NCBI GenBank assembly: GCA_026636295.1
Contig: CP089464.1
Coordinates: 124,001 to 188,000 of the forward strand
From: Medakamo hakoo
Taxonomy: Eukaryota > Chlorophyta > Trebouxiophyceae > Coccomyxaceae
DNA length: 64,000 bases
Reading direction: 5' to 3'
The position numbers and the translations under genes are program-made. The notes below the pieces were generated by a model, which was not told the DNA's origin, did not search any database, and saw nothing but the letters and a program-made list of their open reading frames with translations. Positions 1-9,901 of this stretch are shown piece by piece; position 1 is the first letter of the stretch; each line of letters starts with the position of its first letter.

Positions 1-213
1 CCGCCCGGCGGAGACACCCCCGCCCGGCTGGGCGGACGGGGGCTGGTGGGCCGGGGCCCGGTCGTCGGCGGGCGCGACGGCCAGACAGAGGCCTGGCTGC
101 CCGACGACGCCGCGGCTGCCAAAGTCCGCCGCTTCTGGCCTGGGGCGGCGTGTGGCAGGGAGGGCGGGGACACCGTCGGGTTCTTCATGGCCAAGTTTGT
201 GAGGAGGGAGTAG
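1..213 (+). CDS. C-terminal end of an RNA m5C methyltransferase-like protein (partial)
   Basis: Frame 1 is open from the window edge to a TAG at 211-213, giving about 70 residues of a carboxyl terminus. The last 25 or so residues read RRFWPG, then DTVGFFMAKFVRRE. An arginine-phenylalanine start, a proline, an acidic-threonine-hydrophobic-GFF element and a basic end form the usual closing strand of NOL1/NOP2/Sun (RsmB) rRNA or tRNA cytosine-5 methyltransferases. The catalytic cysteines would lie upstream of the window and cannot be checked. The stop is only 50 bp from the stop of the facing minus-strand gene, so their 3' UTRs must overlap. The family call rests on the short tail alone. Confidence 0.55.
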   Translation, partial: PPGGDTPARLGGRGLVGRGPVVGGRDGQTEAWLPDDAAAAKVRRFWPGAACGREGGDTVGFFMAKFVRRE

Positions 214-263
214 AGAGACGACACGTGTTTGTTAGCGCACTGTGGGAGACCACACCTCGCTTG

Positions 264-1331
264 TCACAACCGCGCGCGCGGCCCGGGCGCGGGCGGCGGC
301 GTGCCCGGGCCACCGCCGCCGTCGTCCGCCCCGGCGGCGCCCCACCCAAACCAGCCTGCCACCAGCCCGGGCGTCCCACCCCTCTGTGCTGGTGCGTCGC
401 CCTCCTCCCTCCTGCACGCGCGCGACGAAGAAGAAGGCGAGGAGGACGCAGCGCCGCCCCCCTCCTCCCGGCCGCCGCCGCCAGCAGCACCAGGCGGCGG
501 GGGCCGCACGCCCAACAGGCCCGCCTGCCGCGCCTTGACCGCCGCGAACTCGGACGCGACCCAGGCGTGCAGCGTGTCCGGGTACGTGATGGCCGACTGC
601 TCGCCGATGTCGCCCGCCTCCCACCGCGCCAGGACGACGCGGTTGGCCGACACGTGGGCGACGAGCTGGAGCAGGGCGGGGGGCATCGCCGCCTCTTCTA
701 GGAGGTCGGCGTGGTCGACGACGATGGCCGCCGCCCGCTCGTTCAGGGGCTGGAGGACGTCCCGCATCCAGGTCCGGTAGACGTGCCCCTCCCGGCCTTC
801 GGGCCGGGCGCGCGCCGCCGCCACGAAGCCGCCGGCCGTGCCGTCCGGCGAGGCCTGGCGGACCATGGCTGCGTACGCGGCGCGCGTCGCGTTGACGGTC
901 GCCAGCAGCGGGCCGTACAGGTCCTTGACCTGGGCGTTGCACCGCTCGATGCGGGCTTTGCGTTCCTCCGTCACTTTGGCGTTGTAGTACGTGAACAGGT
1001 AGCCTGCGCGGGAGGGGAGGACGGGGCGACGGGGTTGGTGGGATGGGATGGGAGAGTGAGTGGTGGGGGTGGGGGTGGGACGGGTGTGGCGGCGGGTGGA
1101 AGGACGGCGCGAGGCCGGGCATGTGAACGCTTTCGGCGGCTCGTCAACATTTGCACTCCCGGCAAGCTCAAGCACAGGCCGACTCGGCGGCATGGAGTCG
1201 GCGTGTAGGCGCGGCTTGGTCTGCCGGCAGCGGTGGGCGGACGGGAAGGAGGGCATGCATGAATTCGCGGGCTGCCTCTAAAAAAACAACGCACCGCCCA
1301 GCGCGGCGACCAGTGTTGTCGGGAAGCCCAT
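264..1331 (-). CDS. Membrane-anchored helical protein of unknown function
   Basis: I do not recognise this family. Two exons fit: 1331-1295 encodes a 12-residue hydrophobic start (MGFPTTLVAALG), and 1003-264 encodes the rest; the intron begins GTGCGT, ends CGCAG, and preserves phase 1. The 258-residue product has one N-terminal membrane segment ending near GYLFTYY. A charged helical region follows (KVTEERKARIERCNAQ), then a compact helical domain to about residue 170, and a low-complexity Gly/Ser/Pro-rich tail. The arrangement suggests a single-pass or signal-anchored protein with its helical domain on one side of an organelle or ER membrane. The C-terminal tail could hide another intron; I saw no forced one. 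Confidence 0.6.
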
Positions 1332-1718
1332 CGTGCGGGAGTGGTGGGGAGGCGATGGGGCAGCAGGGGATGTAAGTTTGAAGGGACGGGGGCCGCCGCA
1401 GGTGCGGCTCCCCCCCTTCGGCAGAGCGCACGGGGAGCAAACACGAGTGTTGCGTGGCCCCAACCCAACCTTCAGGCGCCTGGAAAGACCAGCGTCGGCG
1501 TGCCTTTTTTACACGCGCCGCGCCTCTCTCTCTCTCTGTCTCTTCGCATTCATGCACGCAAGGTTCCGTTAAGGTTTCGACCATGAGATTTGTGTGTGCC
1601 CGCAGGTGGCGGGCATTATGAAATTAGGGGAGGTGCGAAAGGGCCGACCTACAGACGGGTGCAGCAGGCGGCGACGGCCGTCGCCACCACCAGCCGGCCC
1701 CCTTTCTCTTTCGGGCAA
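1332..1718. other. Intergenic, no gene seen
   Basis: This 387-bp stretch lies between the start of the orphan membrane protein and the stop of the first small secreted-protein gene, both on the minus strand. It should hold the promoter and 5' UTR of the former and the 3' UTR of the latter. A CT-rich run sits at about 1524-1545. I see no further coding potential or RNA gene. Confidence 0.5.
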
Positions 1719-2298
1719 TCACCCGAATGTGATGTTGAACAGGCGAGACGCCGCATTGATCGCGGCTTCAATGGCCGCGTTCGCGACCGTCTCCGTCGTG
1801 TTTTGTTTCACCTCAAGCACAGATTTCAAGTACGCGGCCGCTTTCTTCGGGTCGACTTTTTTCAGGGCCACGTACGACGCCGCGACGGACGAGGCGTTGG
1901 CCAGGTGCGGCACGGTGCCGGCGATGTGGACGCCGCCGTCGCCACCAGCCTTGGCCTCGCCGGCCTTGGCCTCGGCCAGCAGGCGCTCGTACTGTTCGTT
2001 CTGTTTTTTTTTTTGGTGCAGAGTGTGCGGCGTGTGTGAGATGGAAAGAAAACAGGGACGGACGGCAATCCCCTCGTCCCCTGCACACACCCACCGCACC
2101 AGAGCTTTGACGTCATTGCCGCCCGTCTTGGTCGCCTGGAATGGTGGGTGCCGAGGCAGCGGGAAACGTGAGAAGAGTGCGACCTGTCGGCCGCCCATGG
2201 TTTGGAGCTGCTCTGCCCCTCACCTCGGCAGCCGCGGCCGGGCCGGCCAGCAGCAGGAGACAGCCCAGGAGGGTGACCAAGATGGTGCGGTGCGTCAT
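1719..2298 (-). CDS. Small secreted helical protein A (array member 1)
   Basis: Three exons fit: 2298-2224, 2135-2100 and 2000-1719, all joined in phase 0 with GTGAGG or GTGCGG donors and CAG acceptors, giving 130 residues. Exon 1 is exactly a signal peptide (basic start, LLGCLLLLAGPAAAAE). The mature part is alpha-helical and alanine/lysine-rich (YERLLAEAKAGEAK, LKKVDPKKAAAYLKSVLEV). It carries N-glycosylation sequons NAS, NTT and NIT and ends in LFNITFG. There is no transmembrane segment or known catalytic motif. It opens a minus-strand array of similar genes to 18794. Function unknown; it should be secreted or vacuolar. Confidence 0.7.
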
Positions 2299-2623
2299 GG
2301 TTGGTGGTGGTGGTGTCGGTGGAGGTGTTGTTGCCGCGGAGTGGGGAGCCGAGGGCGCGGAGAAGGATGGTGGTGTGTGGGAGAAGACAGGAGAGAAATG
2401 CCTCACCCCCCCCCACCCACCCCCCTCTCTTGCGGCTTTTTTCCTCTTTGACCGGGCGATTTTTTTACACGCACGCGCAAAGACGACACACGCGCACACC
2501 TCGGGTGCGCACGCTCACGTTGAAACCCACCCTCCAACAAACGCGCGCGAAGAAAAAAAAGGAAAGACACGACAGGGGCCGCACGCGAAAAAACAAACAC
2601 CAACCCACACCGCACGCGCGCGC
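2299..2623. other. Intergenic, promoter of secreted protein A
   Basis: This 325-bp gap holds the upstream region of gene A and the 3' UTR of gene B, both minus strand. It is rich in short A- and C-runs and CACA/GCGC repeats. No open frame with a credible start or protein-like composition was found. Confidence 0.4.
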
Positions 2624-4201
2624 TCAGACCGCCTGCTCCTTCTTCGTCTTGTCAAACAGCGGCGCGGCCGCGTCCTGCTTCACCGCCTGCACGGCCGCGT
2701 GGATCTGGTCCACCAGCGCCTGCTTGTCCGGGTTCTTCGTGTCGATGGTGATGGTCTTTGTGTTCTTGATGGTCTTCACCAGCCAGTCGACGACCTTGCC
2801 CTCCTGGGCCGCGTACTTGGCGTCCTGGGCGTCCTTGACCTTGGCGTAGACTGGCAGGGTGGGTGGGCGGGGCGGGGTGGGGTGGGATGGGGCGGGGGGG
2901 TGAGCGAGGGGTTTTCCTCCAACAGGCGGGGAGGTCTACGGAACGCACAGCCAAAAAAATAAAGAACTCACTCTCCGTGATCTTGGGGTTGTAGTTGGAG
3001 AATTTGCCCGGCTTGGCGTTCTCCAGAGTCTTGTTTGCCTTGATCTGGAGGGCGTCCAGGAGGGAGTTCTGGTGGTTTGGGGCGTGTGGGAGGGAGGAGC
3101 GGGCGTGAGGCGCGAGGCGGGGCTGGGCACAAAAAAGGAAAACCGACCGCCCTCTCTCTCCCTCCCTCCCTCCGCACCCCGCAACTCACCAGCTCCTTCT
3201 CCTTGTGCGGCTCCGGCAGCTCCTTGGGCAGCTTGACGGCTGTTGGTGTGTTGTGGGGTGGGGTGGGGGTGGGGAGGAGGCGGGTGTATGTGTGAGCCGC
3301 GGCGGAGGCAAAGGTTGCAAAGAGAGGGGGAGCGAGGGTGTGTGAAAACACAAAAACGCACGGGGCTTGACGATGTCCAGCTTCTCGATAAAGTCTTTTT
3401 CGACTTGCATCAGGTCAGGGACCGCCTTCGGCACGGTCAGTGTCTTGAACGTCACGGAGGCCTGCGGTGGTTTGAGGATGGGGCGTGTGAACGCAAGAAA
3501 AAGCAAGAGCGCTTGGCGGGGGGGGGGGGGGGGCGTCGCGCCCCTTGCACGTCTGCGCTCTCTCCCGTCGTCCTCCCACCCTGCCCAGCGCGCACATTGA
3601 CTTTCTTGGGCAGCGTCGGCAGCGGGTGCTCCGGGATGGCCTTGTCGACGACGTGCTCCAGGATGGAGGGCTGTCCCGTTTTTATTTTTTTTTGGAGGGA
3701 GGGGCGAGTGAGAGCAGGCAGAGGGAGGGGGGCGCGCGAGCGCGCTAGCCAGGAGGGAAACATGCCGCCCGCACGACGCGCGTGAGAGCCCCGACCTGTG
3801 CGCCACTTGCATTCTTTCTCCCTCCGTCCCACCACCTCACCTTGTCGACCGTGACTTTGGCGGCCTGTGTTTTGAGGCAGGAAGTGGGAGGGCGGCGTCA
3901 GTGGAGGGCAGAGAGGCGGGCGAGGTGGGTCCAAATGCGGGGAGCGACAGCCCGGTGAAACGCCGGCCGGCGCCGGGCCGCGCTCGCCCGGATCTCGGCT
4001 TCCGCCTTCGTGGGCGGGGGCAACAAGTCCCTGGCTTTGATCAGGGCCGACCCAGGTGACGGGCCGGGCGGTTCCCGGGCGGACGCAGGCGTCCCGGCCA
4101 ACAGAGGTGGCCACCCATTGGACGGGCAGAAATGCGCTGCTGCCAAAAAAACGGACCTGCGCGCCCACCAGCGCGAACGCAATGCACAGCACGGCCTGCA
4201 T
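2624..4201 (-). CDS. Small secreted helical protein B (array member 2)
   Basis: Seven exons fit: 4201-4157, 3864-3841, 3670-3596, 3461-3362, 3239-3190, 3068-2972 and 2850-2624. Phases match across every junction and give 205 residues. Exon 1 is a signal peptide (MQAVLCIAFALVGAQ) whose donor is GTCCGT. The mature protein is lysine-rich and helical. It has proline-lysine turns (LPKKVN, VKPPVKLPKELPEP), sequons NAS and NKT, and a C-terminal helix pair ending KKEQAV. There are no cysteines after the signal peptide and no catalytic motif. Its third intron shares both ends with the first intron of gene D. It is divergently arranged with the MLO gene across 274 bp. Function unknown. Confidence 0.7.
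3462..3595 (-). repeat. Intron with duplicated ends (copy in gene B)
   Basis: This intron lies between exons 3 and 4 of gene B. Its first 36 nt (3595-3560, beginning GTGCGCGCTGGGCAGG) are identical to the first 36 nt of the intron at 13229-12899 in gene D. Its last 55 or so nt, from the AAGCGCTCTTGC block to the acceptor, also match with a few small indels. The middle is a G/C homopolymer here but about 200 bp of different sequence in gene D. Confidence 0.75.
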
Positions 4202-4475
4202 GGCGGCTGAGAGGAGGCGAAGGTCGAGGGAAGGAGGGAGAGGGACGTGGGCGGGCCTGAGACGGGGGCGCGCGAGAGGGGGCGGAACTGCAGAGTGGAG
4301 AGCAAGCAACCACCGCCGCCGCTGCAGCAGCTCTCCTGTCTCCTCTCGCGCCGCCGCCGCCGGCCCGCCCCCGCCCCGAAGACCCTCTCTCTCTTCACTC
4401 CCCAATCCCGAAACACGGGACAGAGCGCGCGCGTCGCGCCCTCCCCCCGCGCGCGCCTGCCCGTGACACCTTACC

Positions 4476-4775
4476 ATGTCCGGCGGCGATGGCGCCGGCA
4501 TCCTGGAGACGCCGCCGCTGTTCCTGGCGCTCGTCTTTGTGTTTTTCCTGGTCGTCACGCTCGGCTTCGAGGCGGTGCGTCTTTGTTTCGCGCTCATCGG
4601 GGGGCCGCAGAGCGCGGTGTTGGACGGTTCCTGCCGGCAGGCCCAGCCTTGACAAGTCGGTCAACCCAGGGAGGCGCGTGGCTGGACACCAGTCGTGGCG
4701 CGCGCGCCGAGTCCGGGATGCATGCGCCGCGAAACGCCCGTCGTTTGTCGAGGGCGCGCTCACTCCATCCCTCCA

Positions 4776-4806
<31 letters not shown>

Positions 4807-7100
4807 AGCTCATCCACCATGCCCGCCACGCCCTCCTCCACCGGCGCAAGGCCGGCCTCGTCGCCGCCCTCGACAAGATGACGGGCGAGCTGATGCTGCT
4901 GGGCGTGGCCACCCTCCTCCTCACCGCCGTGGAGCGGTCCGTCGCCGGGTCGTGCGTCCCCGCCAAAGACTTGGGCCTGACCGTGTGGGCCGACTTTGTG
5001 CGGGGGTGCGCGTGCTGCCTGGCCAAGACGGCGGGCCTGACCGAGTGCTTCCTGCGGGACAGGGCGTGCGGGTCGGCGGGCGCCATCAAGGAGTGCTGCG
5101 CCCACCTGCCGCCGGGCAGGGGGCGGACGTGTCCGGCGGCGAGCATGGCGGACGCCCTGTTGGCGGCGGGTGCGGGCGCGGGGCACGCCGCGGGCGACGC
5201 CCCCCACCGCCGCGCGCTGCTGGCCGGGGGGAGCGACGCCGGCGACGAAATCCATTACTGTGAGGGTGCCATCGAGTCCGGCATTGGCGGGTGCCCGCCG
5301 GGGCGGCGGCCGGCCATCAGCGTGGACGCGATGCACCAGGTGAGCGTGAGCGTGAGCCGCGAGGGAACACACACACTCACACACACACAAGAAAGCCTGT
5401 GGGCGCGCGCGCGCGTCGTGCCCGCCCTCTCCCTCCTACCCCCGCCCGCACCAACCCACCCCACCCACCCCACCCCACACCCCTTCCCGCACGCACCAGG
5501 TCCACATCTTCATCTTCATCCTGGCCTTGGTCCACGTGGCCGCGGGCGTGGCCGTCGCCATCCTGTCCTCCGCCCGCGTCGCGGCGTGGGCCGGGTGGGA
5601 CCGGGCGGCCGAGCGCGTGGAGCGCGGGTTGTACCGCCAAGCGTGCGCCGCGGCGGCCGTGGCGGCCGCGGACGAGCGGGCGGCGGCGGCGGCCGTGGCG
5701 GCGGGCGAGGACGGAGGAGCGGTCAAGGCCGGCGCGCCGGCGGCGGCCGGGTCGGACGTGGAGGCGGGCGTGGCCGCGCCGGCGGCGGCTCCTCCACGCG
5801 TCGGCCTGGCCGGGCGGGCGCTCACACGGTCGACGGGCGCCGCCGCGCCGCCGCCGCCGCCCTCACCGCCCGACACCGCCCACAAACACACGGCCGCCGG
5901 CGGCGGCTCCCCACGCCTCCTGGGCCCGTCCGCGTCCGCCGGCGCCGTCCCGTCCGTCGACTTGCCGGACCGCTTCATTCCGCCGACGTACCTGGGCCCG
6001 CACGCCGACGGCCGGCCGTGGCGCGGCCGCCCCGGCGACCTGGGCCCCGGCTCGCCCTGGTATGGCAAAGCCAGGGAAGCCGCGTGGTGTTTCGTCATGC
6101 AGTTTGCGCCCAACGTCGTGACCAAGCGGGAGGTGAGGGGGCTGAGGGCTCCCGGCCTGACCTACAGCCCGCCTGACCTAGCGGCGCTGGTCTTTTTTCC
6201 CGCGGCCAGGCCCTCCACCCCTCCTTTCTCTCTCTCTCACGCCCCGTCCCCCTCCTCACAAACCAGTGGCACATCATGCGCGCCTCCTTCCTGGACACCC
6301 ACCGCGTCGGCGCCCACCGCGGCCGCCCCTTCGACTTCGCCGCGTACACCGCGTCGTCCGTCGACGACGACTTTGCGGCCGTCGTCGGCCTGGGCCTGCC
6401 CACGTGGCTCCTCCTCGTCGGCTTCGTCCTGCTGTCCGCCGCCATTGGCTGGGCGGTCTGGATCCTCGTCGCGGTCGCGGGCGCCCTGCTGCTGGTCGTC
6501 AACTGGAAGCTGGTGTCCATCGTGCGCCACGTCACCCGGGGCGGCGCGCCGCACGAGCTCGACCCCGCCGCGTTTTGGTTGGGCAGGCCGTGGCTGATGC
6601 TGCCCGCCATCAAGGCCGCCATCTTCCTCATCGCCCTGCTGTGGGCCAACACCATCTTCTTCGCCACCCAGTTCGGGCGGCACTCCTGCTTCTTCTCGCC
6701 CACCGGCTTCCAGCGCGCGGCGCCCGCGCCCTGGTGGGCGGTCCTGGCCGTGTCGATCGCCCTGTTTTTGATCATCGCCCTGAACACCATGCCCATGTTT
6801 TCGCTGACGGTGCAGATGGGCGCCGACGTCAAGGCCGACCTCATCCCGGAAGGGCTGCGCCCGCACTTCGCGGCGGTGGGCGCCGCGCTGGCCGCGCGCC
6901 GCGCCGCGCGCCAGGCCTCGCGCGGCAAGCTGTCGCGCGCGCTGAGTGCGCGCCTGCCCCGCCGGGCGGACGGGCTGAGCAGGTCGGGCGGGCACGGCGG
7001 CAGTGCGGCCGGCGGTGTGGTGCAGGGGTTGCCGCGTCCGCCCAGCGCGGCCGGCGGCCTGGGCGAGGACAGGAGCGTGCGCGGGTTGAACAGGAGTTGA
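4476..7100 (+). CDS. MLO-family seven-transmembrane protein
   Basis: Four exons fit: 4476-4574, 4809-5339, 5500-6132 and 6267-7100, giving 698 residues. MLO hallmarks are visible. The first membrane segment is PLFLALVFVFFLVVTLGFEA. It is followed by LIHHARHALLHRRKAGLVAALDK and ELMLLGVATLLLT. A cysteine-rich extracellular loop contains CACCLAK and IKECC. Then come VHIFIFILALVHVAAG, WHIMRASFL after WCFVMQFAPNVVTKRE, and the late membrane segments ending in LTVQMGADVK. Known plant MLO proteins are calmodulin-binding calcium channels acting in powdery-mildew susceptibility, pollen-tube reception and root responses; the role in algae is not established. An Ala/Pro-rich insertion of about 150 residues sits in the cytosolic loop of exon 3. 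The basic C-tail could bind calmodulin. Confidence 0.88.
4777..4806 (+). repeat. Thirty-nucleotide C homopolymer at a 3' splice site
   Basis: An uninterrupted run of 30 cytosines ends directly before the AG acceptor (4807-4808) of the first MLO intron, so it is the polypyrimidine tract. Such a run is prone to length errors in sequencing and in replication. Confidence 0.9.
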
Positions 7101-7356
7101 GATGTGGCGGCAGAGGGGAGGAGGGGTGCGCGCGTGCGCACGTGCGCAGGCCCGGTGCTTACACTGCTATTCCGACAGGCCTCCTCGCGAGTTTCTGGCT
7201 CGTTTTCGCCGTCTCTCGCCCCGCCGTCCACACACGCGCGCATCGAGCCAGGGACCGAGAGCGCACGGAGCCTCGAGTCTCGGGCGCCGCGAGCGTTGAA
7301 ACAGACTTTCGACGCAAAAAAAATTCTTTGCGCTCCCCGTCACGCCCACACAAACG

Positions 7357-9542
7357 ATGCCGCGAGAGATCATCACCCTCCAAGTCGGCCAGTGCGGCAA
7401 CCAGATCGGGTCCGAGTTCTGGCGCAAGGTGAGTGGGCGTTGCGGGCTCTGACCCCGGCGCTACGAGGCGGACAAGCGCCGCTCGGCATTCGTCCGCCGC
7501 AATGCTGCGTCCGTGGCGCGTTCGCGGCGTGGGCGGGGACTTTCGAGTCTCGTCCGCGCACTGCGAGTGGTCTTGAACAGTCAAAGACCTCACACGCATG
7601 GCACATGCATGTCATGAGGGCTCGGCGTGTGCGCGGCGCAGCAAAAAATAACTCTCCCGCTCCGCCACGCTCACGCTCTCTCCCTTTCCCGTCCAAACAC
7701 ACGCGACAAAAAATAGCTCTGCTCCGAGCACGGCATCGGCTCTGACGGCCTGCTGGTGAACGGGGACGGCGCGGAGGTAAGAAAATGAGGGGTGGCAGAG
7801 GGCGGGACGGCGACGCATCTTGTACTTTTCTTTTTTCGACCGAACCGCGCGCCCCCGGCCTCCCCTCCCCATCCCACCCCCACCAGCAGCACCACCCGAC
7901 CGCCACGGCGACCACGGACCGGGCCGACGTCTTTTTCTACCAGGCCGACGACGCGCGCTTCACGCCGCGCGCGCTGCTCATCGACTTGGAGCCCCGCGTC
8001 GTCACCTCCATCGCGGCCGGCGGGGCGCCCACCGCCGTCGGCGGGCCGCGCCTCTTCAACCCGGAGGCCGTCTTCGTCTCGCCGACGGGGGGCGGCGCCG
8101 GCAACAACTGGGCGTCCGGGTACGCCCAGGGCGAGGCCCTGGCCGACGCCCTGCTGGACATGATTGACCGGGAGGCCGGGTACGCCGACTCCCTGGCGGG
8201 CTTCCAGCTGGCGCACGCGATCGCGGGCGGGACGGGCTCCGGCCTCGGCTCCTTCCTGCTGGAGGCGGTGGCGGACCGGTACCCCAAAGCCTGCCTGCAC
8301 GCCTTCTCCGTGTTTCCGTCCTCGGCGGCGGCGGCGGCGGGCGGCGGCGGCGGCGGCGCGGACGACGTGCTCGCGAGCGGCGGCGGGTCGGACGTCGTCG
8401 TCCAGCCCTACAACGCCGTCCTGACCCTGAAGCGCTTGGCGGCGTGCGCGGACGGCGTGGTCGTCCTCGACAACAGCGCGCTGGACCGGCTGGCGGCGGC
8501 CGGCGGGGCGGGCGTGCGGGCGTGGGGTGGTGGGGCGGGCGCCGCGTCCACCGCCGCGGCGTCCGGCCCGCTCCCGCCCGCGGGCCTGGCCGGCACCGCC
8601 CCCACCTTTGCCGCGACCAACGCCCTGGTCGCGTCCGTCATGGCCGCCGCGACCGCGCCCCTCCGCCGCCCCGCCGCCGGCGGCGGCGCGCACGGCGACT
8701 GGGCCGGGACGCTCGCGGCCCTGGTCCCCGCGCCGCCCGCGTCATTCCTGGTCGCGGGCGCGACGATGGAGGGCGGCGGCGGCGGGTGCGGCGGGCCGGG
8801 CGGGTCCCGCAAAACCACGGCGGCCGACGTCCTGCGCCGCCTGCTCCACCCGCGCAACATGCTGGCCACGCTGCCGGGCGGTGGTGGGAGTGGGGGTGGG
8901 GGTGGGGGCGGCGGCCGCGCCTTTGGCCGCGGCCCTGGTCCCTCGTCCGCCGACGCGGCCGCCGCCGCGGCCGGCCGGTACGTCTCCGCACTCGCCATCC
9001 TCCAGGGCGCGTCCTTGGACCCGGCCGACGTGTCCGCTGCCCTGCGCCGGGCGCGCGACGCGGGGTGGGCGCCCTTCGCGGCGTGCGGGGACGGCGGAGC
9101 GTACGGCCCCGCGGGCGTCCAGGCCGCGCTCGCGCGCCCGCCGCCCGGCGCGGCGGGCGCGTCGCCCTCTATTTCCGGCGCGCTGCTCGCCAACCACACG
9201 GGCGTCCGGCACCTGCTGTCCTCCACTGTCGCGGCGCACGACCGCCTGCTGCGGCGGCGCGCCTTCCTGGACGGGTACAAAGACGCGCACCCGCTCTTCG
9301 CCGGGTCCGGCGGGCCGGGCGGGCGGGCCGTGGTGGAGTGCGTCGACGAATTCGACGACGCCCGGGAAGCGGTGTTGGGAGTGGTGGGCGCGTATGAAGC
9401 GGCGGAGGCCGGCGGGTGGGGGACGGGGAGCGGCGTCGGCGGCGCGGAGGAAGAGTTTGGTGGCAGTGGCGGGTGGGCGGCCGACCTCGCGGCCGCGCTG
9501 GGGGACGGCGGGCTGGGGCGGGCGACGGTGCGGGCTGTGTGA
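7357..9542 (+). CDS. TUBG: Gamma-tubulin, with Gly/Ala-rich insertions
   Basis: Three exons (7357-7428, 7717-7776, 7887-9542) give about 595 residues, against roughly 450-475 usual. The start [22 protein letters not shown] and the later block [11 protein letters not shown] are gamma- rather than alpha- or beta-tubulin. [12 protein letters not shown], the GTP-binding loop [28 protein letters not shown] and [11 protein letters not shown] follow in order. Gamma-tubulin nucleates microtubules in the gamma-tubulin complex at centrosomes, basal bodies or spindle poles. The extra length comes from at least three low-complexity insertions: after FSVFPSS, after LDRLAAAGG, and after the MLATLPGG block. 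All are in frame, so they look translated. The third acceptor could alternatively be three bases downstream (CAGCAG). Confidence 0.9.
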
Positions 9543-9901
9543 AGGGCGGTTGTGCGTGATGCAAACCAGTGACTGCCGCCTGGTGCTCTGTGTGTTCCTG
9601 CGTGCGTTCTGTGCCCAGCCGGGCCGTCCTCTCTCGGATGGAGCGAGGTTGTGGGCCACCCTTTGCGCGGGCGCGGAAAACAAGAGTCCTTCAGGGGGGG
9701 GTGTTCTGCGTAAGGTGCGCGGCGTCGACATGCACGAGGGCGCACGTGCACGCGTGTACTCACGCGCACGCGGCCCTGGTGTGTGCCCCCGCCTCTCTCA
9801 CATTTTTTTTGTTGCAGCCAAAAAACCACCCCCCCCCACTCCCAAAAAAAACTTCCGCTCGCCTCTCATTTTTTTTGTTTGTCCCCTTGGCCGCTGTGCC
9901 T
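9543..9901. other. Convergent intergenic, no gene seen
   Basis: This 359-bp region separates the stop of gamma-tubulin (+) from the stop of secreted protein C (-), so it holds two 3' UTRs. It contains alternating CACGCG/GTGCAC purine-pyrimidine stretches near 9735-9775 and T- and A-runs near 9805-9880. No coding sequence is evident. Confidence 0.4.

Noticed and set aside
8408-9829. Long minus-strand open frame over gamma-tubulin
   Set aside because: No domain features are seen and it lies exactly antisense to conserved tubulin motifs, so it is a compositional shadow.
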